From Alphaproteobacteria bacterium Ga0077535 (GTDB taxonomy: Bacteria; Pseudomonadota; Alphaproteobacteria; Caulobacterales; Aquidulcibacteraceae), in NCBI GenBank assembly GCA_001464425.1, contig LNEK01000026.1:62001-126000 (forward strand): 64,000 bases of DNA, read 5' to 3'. Of the stretch, positions 1 to 8,847 are shown in pieces (positions within the stretch are counted from its first letter, which is position 1; every line of letters begins with the position of its first letter). The position numbers and the translations under genes were made by a program. Under the pieces are notes generated by a model that was given only the letters and a program-made list of their open reading frames with translations, was not told the DNA's origin and did no database searches.

Positions 1-350
1 TGCGCCAATCGATCATGCTCTCCGGCGCCGACGGCATCGCGCTAACCAAGCTCGACGTGCTCGACACGTTCGATGAGATCAAGATTTGCACCGGCTACAA
101 GCTCGGCGGCAAAACGCTGGATTACCTGCCGGCGGGCGTGAAAGATCAGGCCGCTTGCGAACCGATCTATGAAACCATGGAAGGCTGGAAAGAGCCTACC
201 CGCGGCGTCCGCACCTCGCGCGATCTGCCGGCCAAGGCGATCAAATATGTCCGCCGGATCGAGGAGCTAATCGGGTGCCCGGCGGCGTTGGTCTCAACCA
301 GCCCCGAGCGCGACGATGTTATCCTGATGCGCGATCCGTTTAAGGCGTAA
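1..350 (+). CDS. purA: Adenylosuccinate synthetase, C-terminal part (cut by window start)
   Basis: PurA joins IMP and aspartate using GTP to make adenylosuccinate, the first committed step of AMP synthesis, in the cytoplasm. Only about 115 C-terminal residues are visible. They contain the conserved stretch reading [19 protein letters not shown], the segment CTGYKLGGK, and the late [20 protein letters not shown] region just before the family's usual end. The frame is open to the left edge, so the start lies outside the window. The next gene begins 76 bp downstream on the same strand after a short repeat of TGCCTAT units. Identification is by family sequence memory and is strong. Confidence 0.95.
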   Translation, partial: RQSIMLSGADGIALTKLDVLDTFDEIKICTGYKLGGKTLDYLPAGVKDQAACEPIYETMEGWKEPTRGVRTSRDLPAKAIKYVRRIEELIGCPAALVSTSPERDDVILMRDPFKA

Positions 351-375
351 GCTAGGGCGCGTTCGGCAGGCGAGC

Positions 376-421
376 TTGGTTGACACTGTTGCCGGCTGCC
401 TATTGCCTATTGCCCCGGAGT
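376..421 (+). repeat. Short tandem heptamer tract (TGCCNNN units) between purA and the Yip1 gene
   Basis: Four consecutive 7-bp units beginning TGCC (TGCCGGC, TGCCTAT, TGCCTAT, TGCCCCG) occupy about 394-421, directly before the ribosome binding site of the next gene. Unlike the heptad elements near 49.3, 49.8 and 56.0 kb, there is no clear second arm. It may be a one-armed relative of those elements. Confidence 0.4.
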
Positions 422-426
422 TCCAA

Positions 427-1068
427 ATGTCCGCCGACGACGAAAACCATCCGCAGGGCCCGCATCGCTTCAGCGTCGAGGATGCGCGCGCCAGGGCGCA
501 GGAAGCGTATCGCAAGTCCGAGTTCATTTTCTCGCGCGCCTACGGGCTGCTGCGTGAGCCCAACAAGGAATGGCAGCAGATCAAGTCTGAGACGACAACG
601 ATCCCGAACATTCTGTTGGGCTATGTCGCGCCGCTTGCTGCTATTCCGCCCGTATGCGGCCTTATCGGCGCGATGGTATTCGAGCCGACGCGTCTGCGCG
701 CGATCCACACTGAGATCACCAGTGTCGTGGTCACTTGGATCGTCACCATCGCCCTAGTATTTTTGCTTGGCCTCCTGGTGAACACCCTTGCCGACCAGTT
801 TGACGGCGATCGTGACGAACTCTCGGCGCAAAAGATCGCGGCGTATTCGCTGACGCCGTCGTTCCTCTCGGGACTGTTCTCGCTGTGGCCGCCGCTTTGG
901 TGGCTGTCGCTGTTTGCTTTGGGCGCGATGGTCTACATTATGTATCGCGGCCTGCCGATCCTGATGAAGGCGCCGCAGGAGCGCGCGCTCCACTACGCCG
1001 GCACTGTCACGGTCGCCGCGATGGTGGCGGGGATCGTGCTGTTCGGCCTCGCGAGCTGCGTGACTTGA
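427..1068 (+). CDS. Yip1-family integral membrane protein
   Basis: A 213-residue membrane protein with a hydrophilic N-terminus (about 45 residues) and four to five hydrophobic segments, matching the bacterial Yip1 domain. The motif LLREPNKEWQQIKSE (about residues 39-53) before the first membrane segment is typical of these proteins, which often begin with a phrase about 'P..W..I'. The ATG at 427 was chosen because CCGGAG precedes it by about six bases. A longer reading from an upstream TTG would run through the heptamer tract. The next gene is a second Yip1 protein, so the two may work together in the membrane. The biochemical role of bacterial Yip1 proteins is unknown. Confidence 0.8.
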   Translation: MSADDENHPQGPHRFSVEDARARAQEAYRKSEFIFSRAYGLLREPNKEWQQIKSETTTIPNILLGYVAPLAAIPPVCGLIGAMVFEPTRLRAIHTEITSVVVTWIVTIALVFLLGLLVNTLADQFDGDRDELSAQKIAAYSLTPSFLSGLFSLWPPLWWLSLFALGAMVYIMYRGLPILMKAPQERALHYAGTVTVAAMVAGIVLFGLASCVT

Positions 1069-1140
1069 GCGCGATTTGAGTTGGCGCACACGCGCCAACG
1101 TCCTTAGCATTGGCGGACCTGTCATCGCCGGGGGTGCGCC

Positions 1141-2307
1141 ATGACCATTGATCCTGCCAATCTGGACACCCAGTCGTTGGCGTCGCGCGTGAAATCCATT
1201 CTGCTGAAACCGCGCGAGGCGTGGGAGGCGTTGGCACGCGAGCCAATCGAGGTCGATGAGCTTTATATGCGCTACGCGGTCCCGCTGGCTGCGTTCTCGG
1301 CGCTTTGCCTAACCATCGGCCTCGTGTTTTTCCCGTGGGGCGCGGGCGGATCTTATATTCATTTGAACGCGGTGCAGGCGCTCATCAGCGGCGCCGTCCA
1401 GTTCATTTCGCTGCTTGCCATGATCTATATCATGGCTCGCGTCATCGATGGCTTTGCCCCGATGTTCGGCGCCGAGAGAAACCGTGCGCAGGCTCACAAG
1501 CTGGCCGTGTTCTCCTTCACCGCCGCGCTTTTGAGCGGTGTGTTTTCGCTGCACCCCTGGTTCGGCGTCTTTGGCATACTTGGCCTCTACACTCTGGTGC
1601 TTCTCTATCTCGGCCTGCCCCGCTTGACGGGCGTGGCTGAGGACAAACGTGGCCAATTCTTCGCCGCCATCATCGGTGTCACCATCGCTGGCGTGCTTGT
1701 CCTTTCGCTGGCGCTTGGGGCGGCGCGTGGCGCACTCGTCGGCATTACCAGCGCAATCATGCCGCCATTCGGCCAAGCGGCGCGGGCGCCCGAAGCTCAA
1801 ACTGAACTGGCTGTGCCCGGCGGCTCGATCGATTTACGTGAGTTGGAGAAGCAAGCGCGCAGCTATGGCGGCGCGCGCCAAGACGTGAGTTCCGCGCGCT
1901 TGGCGGAGTTTCTGCCGCAGACGCTGCCCTCAGGTTTCACCCGCACCGAGGTATCCAGCACCAGCGCGCCCGGCGTTGCGCAAGCTGTTGCGCAATATCG
2001 AAGCGGTGAAGCGCGAATGACCGTCACCATCGCGCGTGTCGCTGGCGCGAACGGCGTCACCGCGCTCGCTGAGGTCGCCAACGTGCAGCAGAACCGCCGT
2101 GATTCCGACGGTTTCTCCAGCGTCCAGACCATCAATGGGCGTCTCTATAGCGAACAGGTCAGTGTGAGCGCCGGCACTGCGAGCCACGCGGTGGTCAGCC
2201 GTGGCATTGCGCTGACGGCGGAGGGCTCAGGTGTGACGCCGGATCAGCTCCGCGCCGCTGTCGAGACGATAGACATGCAGCGCCTAGAAAACGAATTCGC
2301 GAACTAG
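1141..2307 (+). CDS. Yip1-family membrane protein with C-terminal soluble domain
   Basis: 388 residues. The N-terminal half (about 1-200) repeats the Yip1 layout of the preceding gene: a soluble start with LLKPREAWEALAREP, then about five membrane segments ending near residue 205. The C-terminal half (about 220-388) is soluble and rich in Ala, Ser and Thr, and has no fold I recognise. It probably sits on one face of the inner membrane. The two adjacent Yip1 genes look like paralogues with one carrying an added domain. The start follows a 72-bp gap; GGGGGTGC lies just upstream. Confidence 0.75.
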   Translation: MTIDPANLDTQSLASRVKSILLKPREAWEALAREPIEVDELYMRYAVPLAAFSALCLTIGLVFFPWGAGGSYIHLNAVQALISGAVQFISLLAMIYIMARVIDGFAPMFGAERNRAQAHKLAVFSFTAALLSGVFSLHPWFGVFGILGLYTLVLLYLGLPRLTGVAEDKRGQFFAAIIGVTIAGVLVLSLALGAARGALVGITSAIMPPFGQAARAPEAQTELAVPGGSIDLRELEKQARSYGGARQDVSSARLAEFLPQTLPSGFTRTEVSSTSAPGVAQAVAQYRSGEARMTVTIARVAGANGVTALAEVANVQQNRRDSDGFSSVQTINGRLYSEQVSVSAGTASHAVVSRGIALTAEGSGVTPDQLRAAVETIDMQRLENEFAN

Positions 2308-2321
2308 TCACGCGCGTCCGC

Positions 2322-3068
2322 TCACACGTCAAACAACGCGAAAGGACGTTCTCCCGAACGTGCCAGCACCGGGCGCGCGACGTTAAATACCGGAACGCCT
2401 TTCGGTGTTTCACCCTTGTGAACGCCGCGATGGGCATGCCCATGCACGACGGCGCGAACATTGTCGAAGCGGTCGATCGTTTCCGCCAGGCGCGAATTTC
2501 CTAGGAACGGAAATATCTCCAACGGCTCGCCCTCAAGCGTGCCGATGATCGGCGCGTAGTGCAGCACAGCCACGCTGCGGTCTGTGCGCAGCATGCGAAG
2601 GCTAGTTTCAAGCTTCATTGTTTCATCAATACAAGCTTGCACGAACGTCTTCACGGATGGTTCGCCGAACGAGGAGAGCATGCCGCGGCCGAAACCACCC
2701 ATAGCGCCCATGCATCCGCCGAAGCCTACGTCCATCACCTCCACTGCTTCGCCGCCGTCCAGGATGCGCGCGCCAGCTTGGGTCAGAATTTCCTTCACGT
2801 CATCGACGCAACCGGACTCGTAATCATGGTTGCCAAGCACCGCGATGACCGGGACCGAACACGCGTGCAGATCCTCGGCCAGGACCTGCGCCTCACTCGG
2901 TTTGCCGTAATTGGTGAGATCACCGCACAAGAGGAGGACGTCCGCTTCAGCGCTCACCTGCGCGAAGATTTCCCGGTACGCGCGTGCGGAAGTTTCCGTG
3001 ACGTGCAGATCGCCGATTGCAGCGACCCGGACTTTGCCGGGCTCAGGTGACGGCGTCATGGCGTTCAT
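2322..3068 (-). CDS. Metallophosphoesterase (calcineurin-like)
   Basis: 248 residues with the full set of calcineurin-like metal motifs in order: GDLH (near 17), GDLTNYG (near 50), GNHDYE (near 79), and the C-terminal GHAHRG. These bind two metal ions and support phosphoester hydrolysis; the substrate cannot be told from sequence. The ATG at 3068 is preceded by AAAGGGCTTG, a good ribosome binding site; a TTG three bases upstream and an ATG at 3059 are alternatives. The start overlaps the end of the upstream nucleotidyltransferase gene by 26 bp, so the two are almost certainly cotranscribed and translationally coupled. Confidence 0.85.
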   Translation of the reverse strand: MNAMTPSPEPGKVRVAAIGDLHVTETSARAYREIFAQVSAEADVLLLCGDLTNYGKPSEAQVLAEDLHACSVPVIAVLGNHDYESGCVDDVKEILTQAGARILDGGEAVEVMDVGFGGCMGAMGGFGRGMLSSFGEPSVKTFVQACIDETMKLETSLRMLRTDRSVAVLHYAPIIGTLEGEPLEIFPFLGNSRLAETIDRFDNVRAVVHGHAHRGVHKGETPKGVPVFNVARPVLARSGERPFALFDV

Positions 3069-3819
3069 CAAGCCCTTTGCCGGCGAGGTCAGCGTAGCCC
3101 CATTCGCCGATGTCGATGATGTAATCGCGGGCGCTGAAAATCCGGCCGCGGCAGACTTTCACCTTTGAGGGCGGCATATCGAGGTGTTGGCGCATGCGGT
3201 CCATCAGCTCGTCCATCACCCAGCGTGGAATGCGATCTCGTTCGCTGGGATAGATGTATCGAAAGTTGACCAGGTGCGTCAGCAACACTTCCCAATGCAC
3301 TTCCATGTAGCGCATCAGCCTCGGCCAATCGATCGCCTCGTGCTGCTTCAAGATTACGTGGGCAACGTCCGCGCCGTCGTAACGGTAGCGATCTTGAACG
3401 AAGATTTTCGACCAGATGAGCTCTGTGGGCTTAATGATCTGAACCTTGGTGCCGTAAACTTCGATATACGGCGCGTCTTCGAACCATTCATCAGTGATCG
3501 CGATTTCGGCTGCCCGGCAGCTATAAATCACGTCGAAGAAATAGCGGTCACGGTGCACCTTGGCGAGCCAGCGTTCGTCTTCGACAGAGATGTCATAACC
3601 CTCGTCGCGAAAGAACGAGAGGATGCGTGGATAGTCGCTCGCCTTGCAGAAAATATCCAAGTCCTTGGTCGGCCGCACGAGGCCGGTATAGGCCGTCACG
3701 GCATAGGTGCCACACAGGAGGAAGGGGATGTCGCTCTTGGCGAGCAGGCGGAGGCCCTCGACGTAAAAGTCCTCGGCTTCGGGCGGCGGCTGAAAGATTT
3801 GTTCGGAAAAGCTGGTCAT
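3043..3819 (-). CDS. Nucleotidyltransferase-fold protein
   Basis: 258 residues. Residues about 35-60 carry the signature of minimal nucleotidyltransferases: a G-T-Y-A-V-T-A-Y-T-G stretch followed by RPTKDLDIF, where DLD supplies two metal-binding acidic residues. A third acidic residue is probably in the strand near YFFDVIYS. The rest is helical with many aromatic residues. Similar proteins are annotated as nucleotidyltransferase family or AbiEii-like, but no antitoxin partner is visible; the partner is instead an overlapping metallophosphoesterase. No clear ribosome binding site precedes the ATG at 3819. Function and substrate are unknown. Confidence 0.7.
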   Translation of the reverse strand: MTSFSEQIFQPPPEAEDFYVEGLRLLAKSDIPFLLCGTYAVTAYTGLVRPTKDLDIFCKASDYPRILSFFRDEGYDISVEDERWLAKVHRDRYFFDVIYSCRAAEIAITDEWFEDAPYIEVYGTKVQIIKPTELIWSKIFVQDRYRYDGADVAHVILKQHEAIDWPRLMRYMEVHWEVLLTHLVNFRYIYPSERDRIPRWVMDELMDRMRQHLDMPPSKVKVCRGRIFSARDYIIDIGEWGYADLAGKGLDERHDAVT

Positions 3820-3855
3820 CGAGGTGGAGAACCAGCGAAGCGCCGCTCGTGTTCC

Positions 3856-5937
3856 TTAGCCTGCATTCGCGACGTACGGGCGTCCAGAGAGCAGGGCCGA
3901 GCAGTTCGCATCTTCGGCAAGGCCTGCATCGACGAAGGGCAGTACGACGGCTAGCGGCGCGACGATCGTGCCGAGCAATGCAGCCAAGCCGCCTTCTTGC
4001 ACAAGCTCGCCAGCATCGACGCCGACGCTGGGCGATCGCAACTTGCCGCGTAGCGTGATCGGCGCGCCGACGCGCACCAGCCTCGCTTCTTTTGGTTCGC
4101 CCTCAAGGCGCAGGTCCATCGTCTCGTCGCCAAGGTTGATCGATCCGCTGCCTTGGATCAGCATCGTCTCGGTGTCGAACACGATGGTCCGCGCGCGGGC
4201 GACGCCGCCGCGGACGTCAAAACTCGCGACACCGCAGCGCACGTCAATCTTGCTTCGATCATTCGTAAGCAGCAGCCCAAGCCCGCGCGTGACGTTGATG
4301 CCAGTCAGCTCTGCGAACGCCTCGCGCACTTCGCCTCGCGGCGTCACCAAGGTGACATTGCCATTCGCGTTAGATGCCGCTCCGCGCACCGATGCGCCGC
4401 GGCCGCTAAGCTGCAAGCGTCCCAGAAGCGACCCCGTCAACGGCGGCTCGCCGCCGAGCGCGATAATGCTCTCGAGCCGCGCATTGGTGAGGCGTAGATC
4501 GACATCAACTTGTGGTGTCGCTTCTCGCGCGTTGATCGCCACCGCGCCCCCGATACGGCCCTGACGAAGATCGAGCGTAAGGGGATCGAGCTGGAGTAAG
4601 CCACGATCAAGCGCGATATCGAGTGACAACCCGCGCAGCGGAAAGCGCTCGCTGCGGACACGGGCGGCGCGATAGCTGACGCGCGCATCCATATTGCGCA
4701 CACGGCTGATATTGAGCCGGGCGTTCGGCAGAATGCGTCCTTGTGCGGCCAGGTTCGCCGCCATAGCGCGCTGTTCTTCGGAGGCGGTCTCATCGCCGCC
4801 CGTACTGGGTGGGCCGCCAAGCACAGTCATCAGGTCATCGAAATCGAGACGGCTTGAAACGAAATCGCCATCGAGAAAAAGCCGCCCGTTGCGCCGTGTC
4901 GCCGTGAAGGCGCCGCGTAGATCGCTATCTCCGATGGTGCCGGCGAGATTGGGCATGCCGTAAGTCTGGCCGCGCCGCTCAACACGGCCGCGCAGCGCGT
5001 AGGGCGGTGTGTTCGGTAGTGCGAGGCCGATCAGATAATAGAGCTGCGCCAAGTCCGGGCCGGACGCCACGACGTCAGCCTGGAACGCGCTGAAATCGAA
5101 CGGCCGGGTAATCGAGCCGTCTGCCTGGATGCGTGTGCCGCCCGCGCGCACGTCGGCGACAAAGGCGTAAGGCCGGTTGCGCTGCACGTTCAGGAGCGGC
5201 GCGCCGGTCAGTTCAAGGGTGAACGGCCGATCGTTGATGCTGCCTTCGCCGTCTAACGCGAATTGGCCCGGGTCGCGCGCATCGGCGCTTTCACGCGTGC
5301 TGAATGTGGCGTCCAGCGCCATGCCGCGCTTTTCGTCAACGAGTTCGATGCGGCCGTCATGCAGTGAAAATTCCCGGATCGCCGGCAAGTTGATGGGCTT
5401 GCCGCGTCCCGCTCGCGGATTTGGCGCCCAGTTGGAGTCGCCTTCAGCGCTTCGGAAGAGACGGATGTCAGCGCCGTTCAGATCGAGTTGCACGATGTCG
5501 AAGCGGCCGATGAACAGAGGGAAGAGCCGCACCGATATGTCGGCCTGTTGGATGCGGGCAAAATGGCCGCGTTCAGCGAAGCGCGTAGGGTTGCCGATAC
5601 GCAGATCGCTGACCCGGATGTCCGGGGTGAAGGACCACGGGTCGACGTCGAGGTCGCCGGCGATCACGACTTCGCGGCCGCTCGCCGCTGACGCCATGCG
5701 CGAAATCGGGCCGCGCATTGCATTCCAATCGGCGAAGGTGACGAACAGCACCAAAGCTGTCGCGAGCACGCCGAACACGGCGCCGGCGCCAATCCCAACG
5801 CGCTTCCACGGCCAGACGCGTACGCGCGCCCATGTCCAGCGCGCACCGGACGCGCCGCGTTGCGCTTGGATATCGCCCCACGCGCGTAAACGGGCCCAGC
5901 GGGCCCGGACGGTTTCGGTAAATTGCGACTTGGCCAT
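3856..5937 (-). CDS. AsmA-family envelope protein
   Basis: About 693 residues. A positively charged cytoplasmic start, one membrane segment (about residues 30-52), then the AsmA pattern beginning with W-N-A-M-R-G-P-I-S-R-M, A-S-G-R-E-V-V-I-A-G-D-L and continuing as beta-rich repeats. The C-terminal AsmA_2-like portion shows the stretch FDTETMLIQGSGSINLGDET, as in other family members. AsmA proteins are inner-membrane anchored and are thought to move phospholipids or tune outer-membrane assembly. I chose the ATG at 5937 because the longer reading to 6000 adds a Cys/Arg-rich stretch not seen in the family; neither start has a clear ribosome binding site. Confidence 0.85.
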   Translation of the reverse strand: MAKSQFTETVRARWARLRAWGDIQAQRGASGARWTWARVRVWPWKRVGIGAGAVFGVLATALVLFVTFADWNAMRGPISRMASAASGREVVIAGDLDVDPWSFTPDIRVSDLRIGNPTRFAERGHFARIQQADISVRLFPLFIGRFDIVQLDLNGADIRLFRSAEGDSNWAPNPRAGRGKPINLPAIREFSLHDGRIELVDEKRGMALDATFSTRESADARDPGQFALDGEGSINDRPFTLELTGAPLLNVQRNRPYAFVADVRAGGTRIQADGSITRPFDFSAFQADVVASGPDLAQLYYLIGLALPNTPPYALRGRVERRGQTYGMPNLAGTIGDSDLRGAFTATRRNGRLFLDGDFVSSRLDFDDLMTVLGGPPSTGGDETASEEQRAMAANLAAQGRILPNARLNISRVRNMDARVSYRAARVRSERFPLRGLSLDIALDRGLLQLDPLTLDLRQGRIGGAVAINAREATPQVDVDLRLTNARLESIIALGGEPPLTGSLLGRLQLSGRGASVRGAASNANGNVTLVTPRGEVREAFAELTGINVTRGLGLLLTNDRSKIDVRCGVASFDVRGGVARARTIVFDTETMLIQGSGSINLGDETMDLRLEGEPKEARLVRVGAPITLRGKLRSPSVGVDAGELVQEGGLAALLGTIVAPLAVVLPFVDAGLAEDANCSALLSGRPYVANAG

Positions 5938-6069
5938 GCTTTTGCAGGCAGCCAACGTTGCCCGACAGCATCGCGTTCCGTGCTTATGGCCGCGCCGCAT
6001 AGCGTTAATGTGCGGAAACGTTTATGGATTTAGCGCGCCGTTGGGGCGCGCGCGCTGGCATTTATCCTC

Positions 6070-7314
6070 ATGGTGCTGCTGACATTCCTGCCGGAAATCG
6101 CGGCTTTCCTGCTGTTCATCGGCATGGGCACGCAGGTCCCTCAGATCGGCGCCGCGATCATCTTGGCCGAGTTCGCGCTGATCGGCCTGTTGTTCGTTTT
6201 TAAGACAACTGCCTTCATCGATGTGCTGACGCGCTGGTGGTGGCTGCTGCTGATGCCGTTCATCGCCATGCTGTCCGGCCTGTGGTCGGACGTGCCGATG
6301 GTGTCATTCCGGTATGGCGCCCAGTTCCTGTTCACCTGTTTTGTCGGCGTCCTGCTCGCCCGTTTGCTCACGCCAAAGCGCTTCATCTGCACGCTGGCGG
6401 TGGCGCTTTTTGTGTTTTGCATAATCTGTATCGCCTGGGGCCGGCAGGGCACGTCCACCGAAGGCATGGTGTTGATCGGGCTCACGGGTTCGAAGAACCA
6501 GATGGGCTATGCGGGGCAGGTGTTGCTGCTGGCGGCGTCGGCCGTGCTGATGCTGAAAAACATCGGGCCGATCCTGCGCATCATCGCGTTGCTGTCGCTT
6601 CCGCTGGCGACCTATATCGTCGCGGGCACTAATTCCGCCACGGCAGTGCTGATGGCTTTCGGCGGCTCTGCTGTGCTGCTGGGGCTTTGGTGGGCGGAGC
6701 GTTTGCCGCCTGGAGGCCGGCTCGGCACGCTGATCGCCGGTGCTTTGATCTTTGCGCCGCTCATGCTGCTTCTGCCGGAAGCGATCGCGTTCACTAACCA
6801 CTTCCTATTCGACACGCTTGGCAAGGATCCGACCTTGACCGGCCGCACCATTCTCTGGGAGCGGGCCGACGCGCTGATCGATCGCAAACCAATCCTTGGC
6901 TACGGATTTCAGGCCATCTGGATGGGCGACTCCGCCGACACGATCGGTTTGAAACGCCTGGCGGACATTGAGGATGGGCGCCAATTCCACTTCCACCATC
7001 AGTTCCGCATTCTAGCGGTGGACCTAGGCTTCGTCGGCCTCATGCCCTTCGTTCTGGCGATCCTAGCGGCAGGCTATGGCCACATCCGGCAAGTGCTATT
7101 GCGCCCAACGGTGGCGACATCGTTCTTCTTTGTATTGTTCGCGCTGATGGTAGTGCGTGCGTTCACGGACCAAATCATCAGCCCGTTCAACATGCACACG
7201 CTCTTCTTCTTCGCCTGCAGCGTTTATGCGTTTTGGAGGCCGGAGCAGGTGGGAGCTGAGGCGGCCGCGCCGGCGCAATCGCACCGTCGCGGCCGCGCCA
7301 GGCCGGCCTATTAA
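6070..7314 (+). CDS. O-antigen ligase / Wzy-like polysaccharide polymerase family protein
   Basis: 414 residues with about 10-12 membrane segments. The signature is the periplasmic-loop region around residues 255-285, DPTLTGRTILWERADAL followed by PILGYGFQAIW, which is typical of the O-antigen ligase/ExoQ group. Family members polymerise or ligate lipid-linked sugars on the periplasmic face. Whether this is a WaaL-type ligase or a Wzy/ExoQ polymerase cannot be decided from sequence, and no polysaccharide gene cluster surrounds it. Its stop codon and that of rpoH share the same four bases (TTAA, 7311-7314), so the genes converge with no spacer. Confidence 0.8.
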   Translation: MVLLTFLPEIAAFLLFIGMGTQVPQIGAAIILAEFALIGLLFVFKTTAFIDVLTRWWWLLLMPFIAMLSGLWSDVPMVSFRYGAQFLFTCFVGVLLARLLTPKRFICTLAVALFVFCIICIAWGRQGTSTEGMVLIGLTGSKNQMGYAGQVLLLAASAVLMLKNIGPILRIIALLSLPLATYIVAGTNSATAVLMAFGGSAVLLGLWWAERLPPGGRLGTLIAGALIFAPLMLLLPEAIAFTNHFLFDTLGKDPTLTGRTILWERADALIDRKPILGYGFQAIWMGDSADTIGLKRLADIEDGRQFHFHHQFRILAVDLGFVGLMPFVLAILAAGYGHIRQVLLRPTVATSFFFVLFALMVVRAFTDQIISPFNMHTLFFFACSVYAFWRPEQVGAEAAAPAQSHRRGRARPAY

Positions 7315-8225
7315 GCCTCAGCGTCGGCCAGCAAGCCGCGCGCGGCGGCTTGCTTCTTCATCGCCTTCTGCAGTTTCTCGAACGCGCGCACCTCGATCTG
7401 GCGCACCCGCTCGCGGCTGACGCCGTATTCCTTGGAGAGATCCTCCAAGGTCGCCGGATCATCCTTCAAGCGGCGTTCGCTGATGATGTGACGCTCGCGA
7501 TCGTTGAGTTCGCTCATCGCTTCTTGCAGCAGCGTCATCCGCTCGCTGAACTCTTCAGTATCGGCAAGACGCGTTTCTTGCGTGCCCTCGGCTTGATCGT
7601 CAGCGAGCCAATCCATCCACTCGCTGTCGCCTTCGCCGCCGGCGCCGCCGATCGGCGCGTTGAGCGAGGCATCGCCGCCGCCGCTCATGCGCCGGTTCAT
7701 CGAGATGACTTCGTCTTCAGTGACCGCGAGCTTCTTGGCGATCGAGGCGACGTGCTCGGGCCGGAGATCGCCTTCCTCAAGTGCCGCCATCTCGCCCTTC
7801 ATCCGGCGAAGGTTGAAAAAGAGCTTTTTCTGCGCGGCTGTGGTGCCCATTTTCACGAGCGACCACGAGCGTAGGATGTATTCCTGGATCGAGGCGCGGA
7901 TCCACCACATGGCGTAAGTCGCCAAGCGGAAGCCCTTGTCCGGATCGAATTTCTTGACGGCCTGCATCAGGCCAACATTGCCTTCGGAGATCACTTCCCC
8001 GATCGGCAGGCCATAGCCGCGGTATCCCATGGCGATCTTTGCCACGAGCCGCAGGTGCGACGTCACGAGCTTATGCGCGCTCTCGGTGTCCCCGTGTTCC
8101 TGCCAGCGTTTCGCCAGCATGAATTCGTCTTCCTTGGTGAGCATAGGAAATTTGCGGATCTCGGAGAGATACCGTTGCAGTCCTTGCTCTGGGGACAGGG
8201 CGAGCGTCAGCGCAGTGGAAGCCAT
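7311..8225 (-). CDS. rpoH: RNA polymerase heat-shock sigma factor RpoH (sigma 32)
   Basis: 304 residues. Sigma-70 region 2 includes the AYRG-like stretch and YAMWWIRASIQEYILRSWS; the RpoH-specific box QKKLFFNLRR follows at about 134-143 and separates RpoH from other sigma factors. Region 4 ends with the helix-turn-helix LEDLSKEYGVSRERVRQIE. RpoH directs transcription of chaperone and protease genes after heat or unfolded-protein stress. A strong AAGGAGGGG lies about nine bases upstream of the ATG. The 234 bp upstream are gene-free; I could not assign a convincing promoter there. Alphaproteobacteria often have two rpoH genes, and which one this is cannot be said. Confidence 0.95.
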   Translation of the reverse strand: MASTALTLALSPEQGLQRYLSEIRKFPMLTKEDEFMLAKRWQEHGDTESAHKLVTSHLRLVAKIAMGYRGYGLPIGEVISEGNVGLMQAVKKFDPDKGFRLATYAMWWIRASIQEYILRSWSLVKMGTTAAQKKLFFNLRRMKGEMAALEEGDLRPEHVASIAKKLAVTEDEVISMNRRMSGGGDASLNAPIGGAGGEGDSEWMDWLADDQAEGTQETRLADTEEFSERMTLLQEAMSELNDRERHIISERRLKDDPATLEDLSKEYGVSRERVRQIEVRAFEKLQKAMKKQAAARGLLADAEA

Positions 8226-8423
8226 AGTGTAGAACCCCTCCTTGGCGGGTCGTTTTCCTTGTCCCTCTAGGTACGGCTGAGGGGCGCTCCAGGATGCGCG
8301 ACCGCGAGGCTTAATATAGGGAGCCGTTCAAGCCCCCGCCGCGACCGTCTTATGACGATTCCGCGATTTGGAACATAAATAGAACACACTGATTCGGCAA
8401 GTGAAATGAAATCAAAGTCTAGT

Positions 8424-8450
8424 CCTCAAATGCGGAACGTTTGAGGATGA
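8424..8450 (-). terminator. Hairpin downstream of the small membrane-protein gene
   Basis: CCTCAAA (8424-8430) pairs with TTTGAGG (8440-8446) around a 9-base loop, giving a 7-bp stem directly after the stop of the minus-strand gene at 8460. On the minus strand it is followed by a moderately T-rich stretch (CTAGACTTTGATTT). A rho-independent terminator is likely but not certain. Confidence 0.45.
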
Positions 8451-8459
8451 GGCCTAGAT

Positions 8460-8762
8460 TTAGCGGTTTTGACCCAGTCCGCGGCCGGTATTCGAGCGCT
8501 GAAATGTTTCGGCTACGGCCCAAGCGCACAGCACCGCGGTCATTCCCGCCAGCCCCCAGCGAACCATGACATCGAATAGGCTGAGATAGGCGGGCTCGGC
8601 ATTGCCGAGAAACTGCAGCCACACGCCATAAACCTGGCCGTGGCCAGAGTCGGGCGACCGCGGCAGCGTGTAAAACATGCGCGCTTCGTTGAGCGTGAAG
8701 ACCAAAAGCGCCGTCACCGAGGCGAGCAAACGCTCTGGTTTTGAAAACACGTCCGACAACAT
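8460..8762 (-). CDS. Small two-segment membrane protein of unknown function
   Basis: 100 residues with hydrophobic stretches at about 12-28 and 64-85 and a polar loop containing Pro, Asp and His between them. I recognise no family. It starts about 85 bp downstream of the frameshifted ATPase on the same strand and may belong to the same transcription unit. No good ribosome binding site is visible upstream of the ATG. Coding potential is supported by length, membrane pattern and position, so it is a moderate call. Confidence 0.5.
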   Translation of the reverse strand: MLSDVFSKPERLLASVTALLVFTLNEARMFYTLPRSPDSGHGQVYGVWLQFLGNAEPAYLSLFDVMVRWGLAGMTAVLCAWAVAETFQRSNTGRGLGQNR

Positions 8763-8847
8763 TCTACTACCCCGTCACCGCGTCCTCGCTTTATCCGTTT
8801 TGGGCGAGTCTTGGGAGTGGTGAATCTGCTGTTCCTCGCGTCGGAAC

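Noticed and set aside
3820-3860. EcfG-like GGAAC-N17-GGTT before the nucleotidyltransferase
   Set aside because: The -10 deviates and it lies too close to the start codon to be convincing.
3184-3954. 256-codon frame antisense to the nucleotidyltransferase
   Set aside because: Overlaps a gene with clear motifs; no independent evidence.
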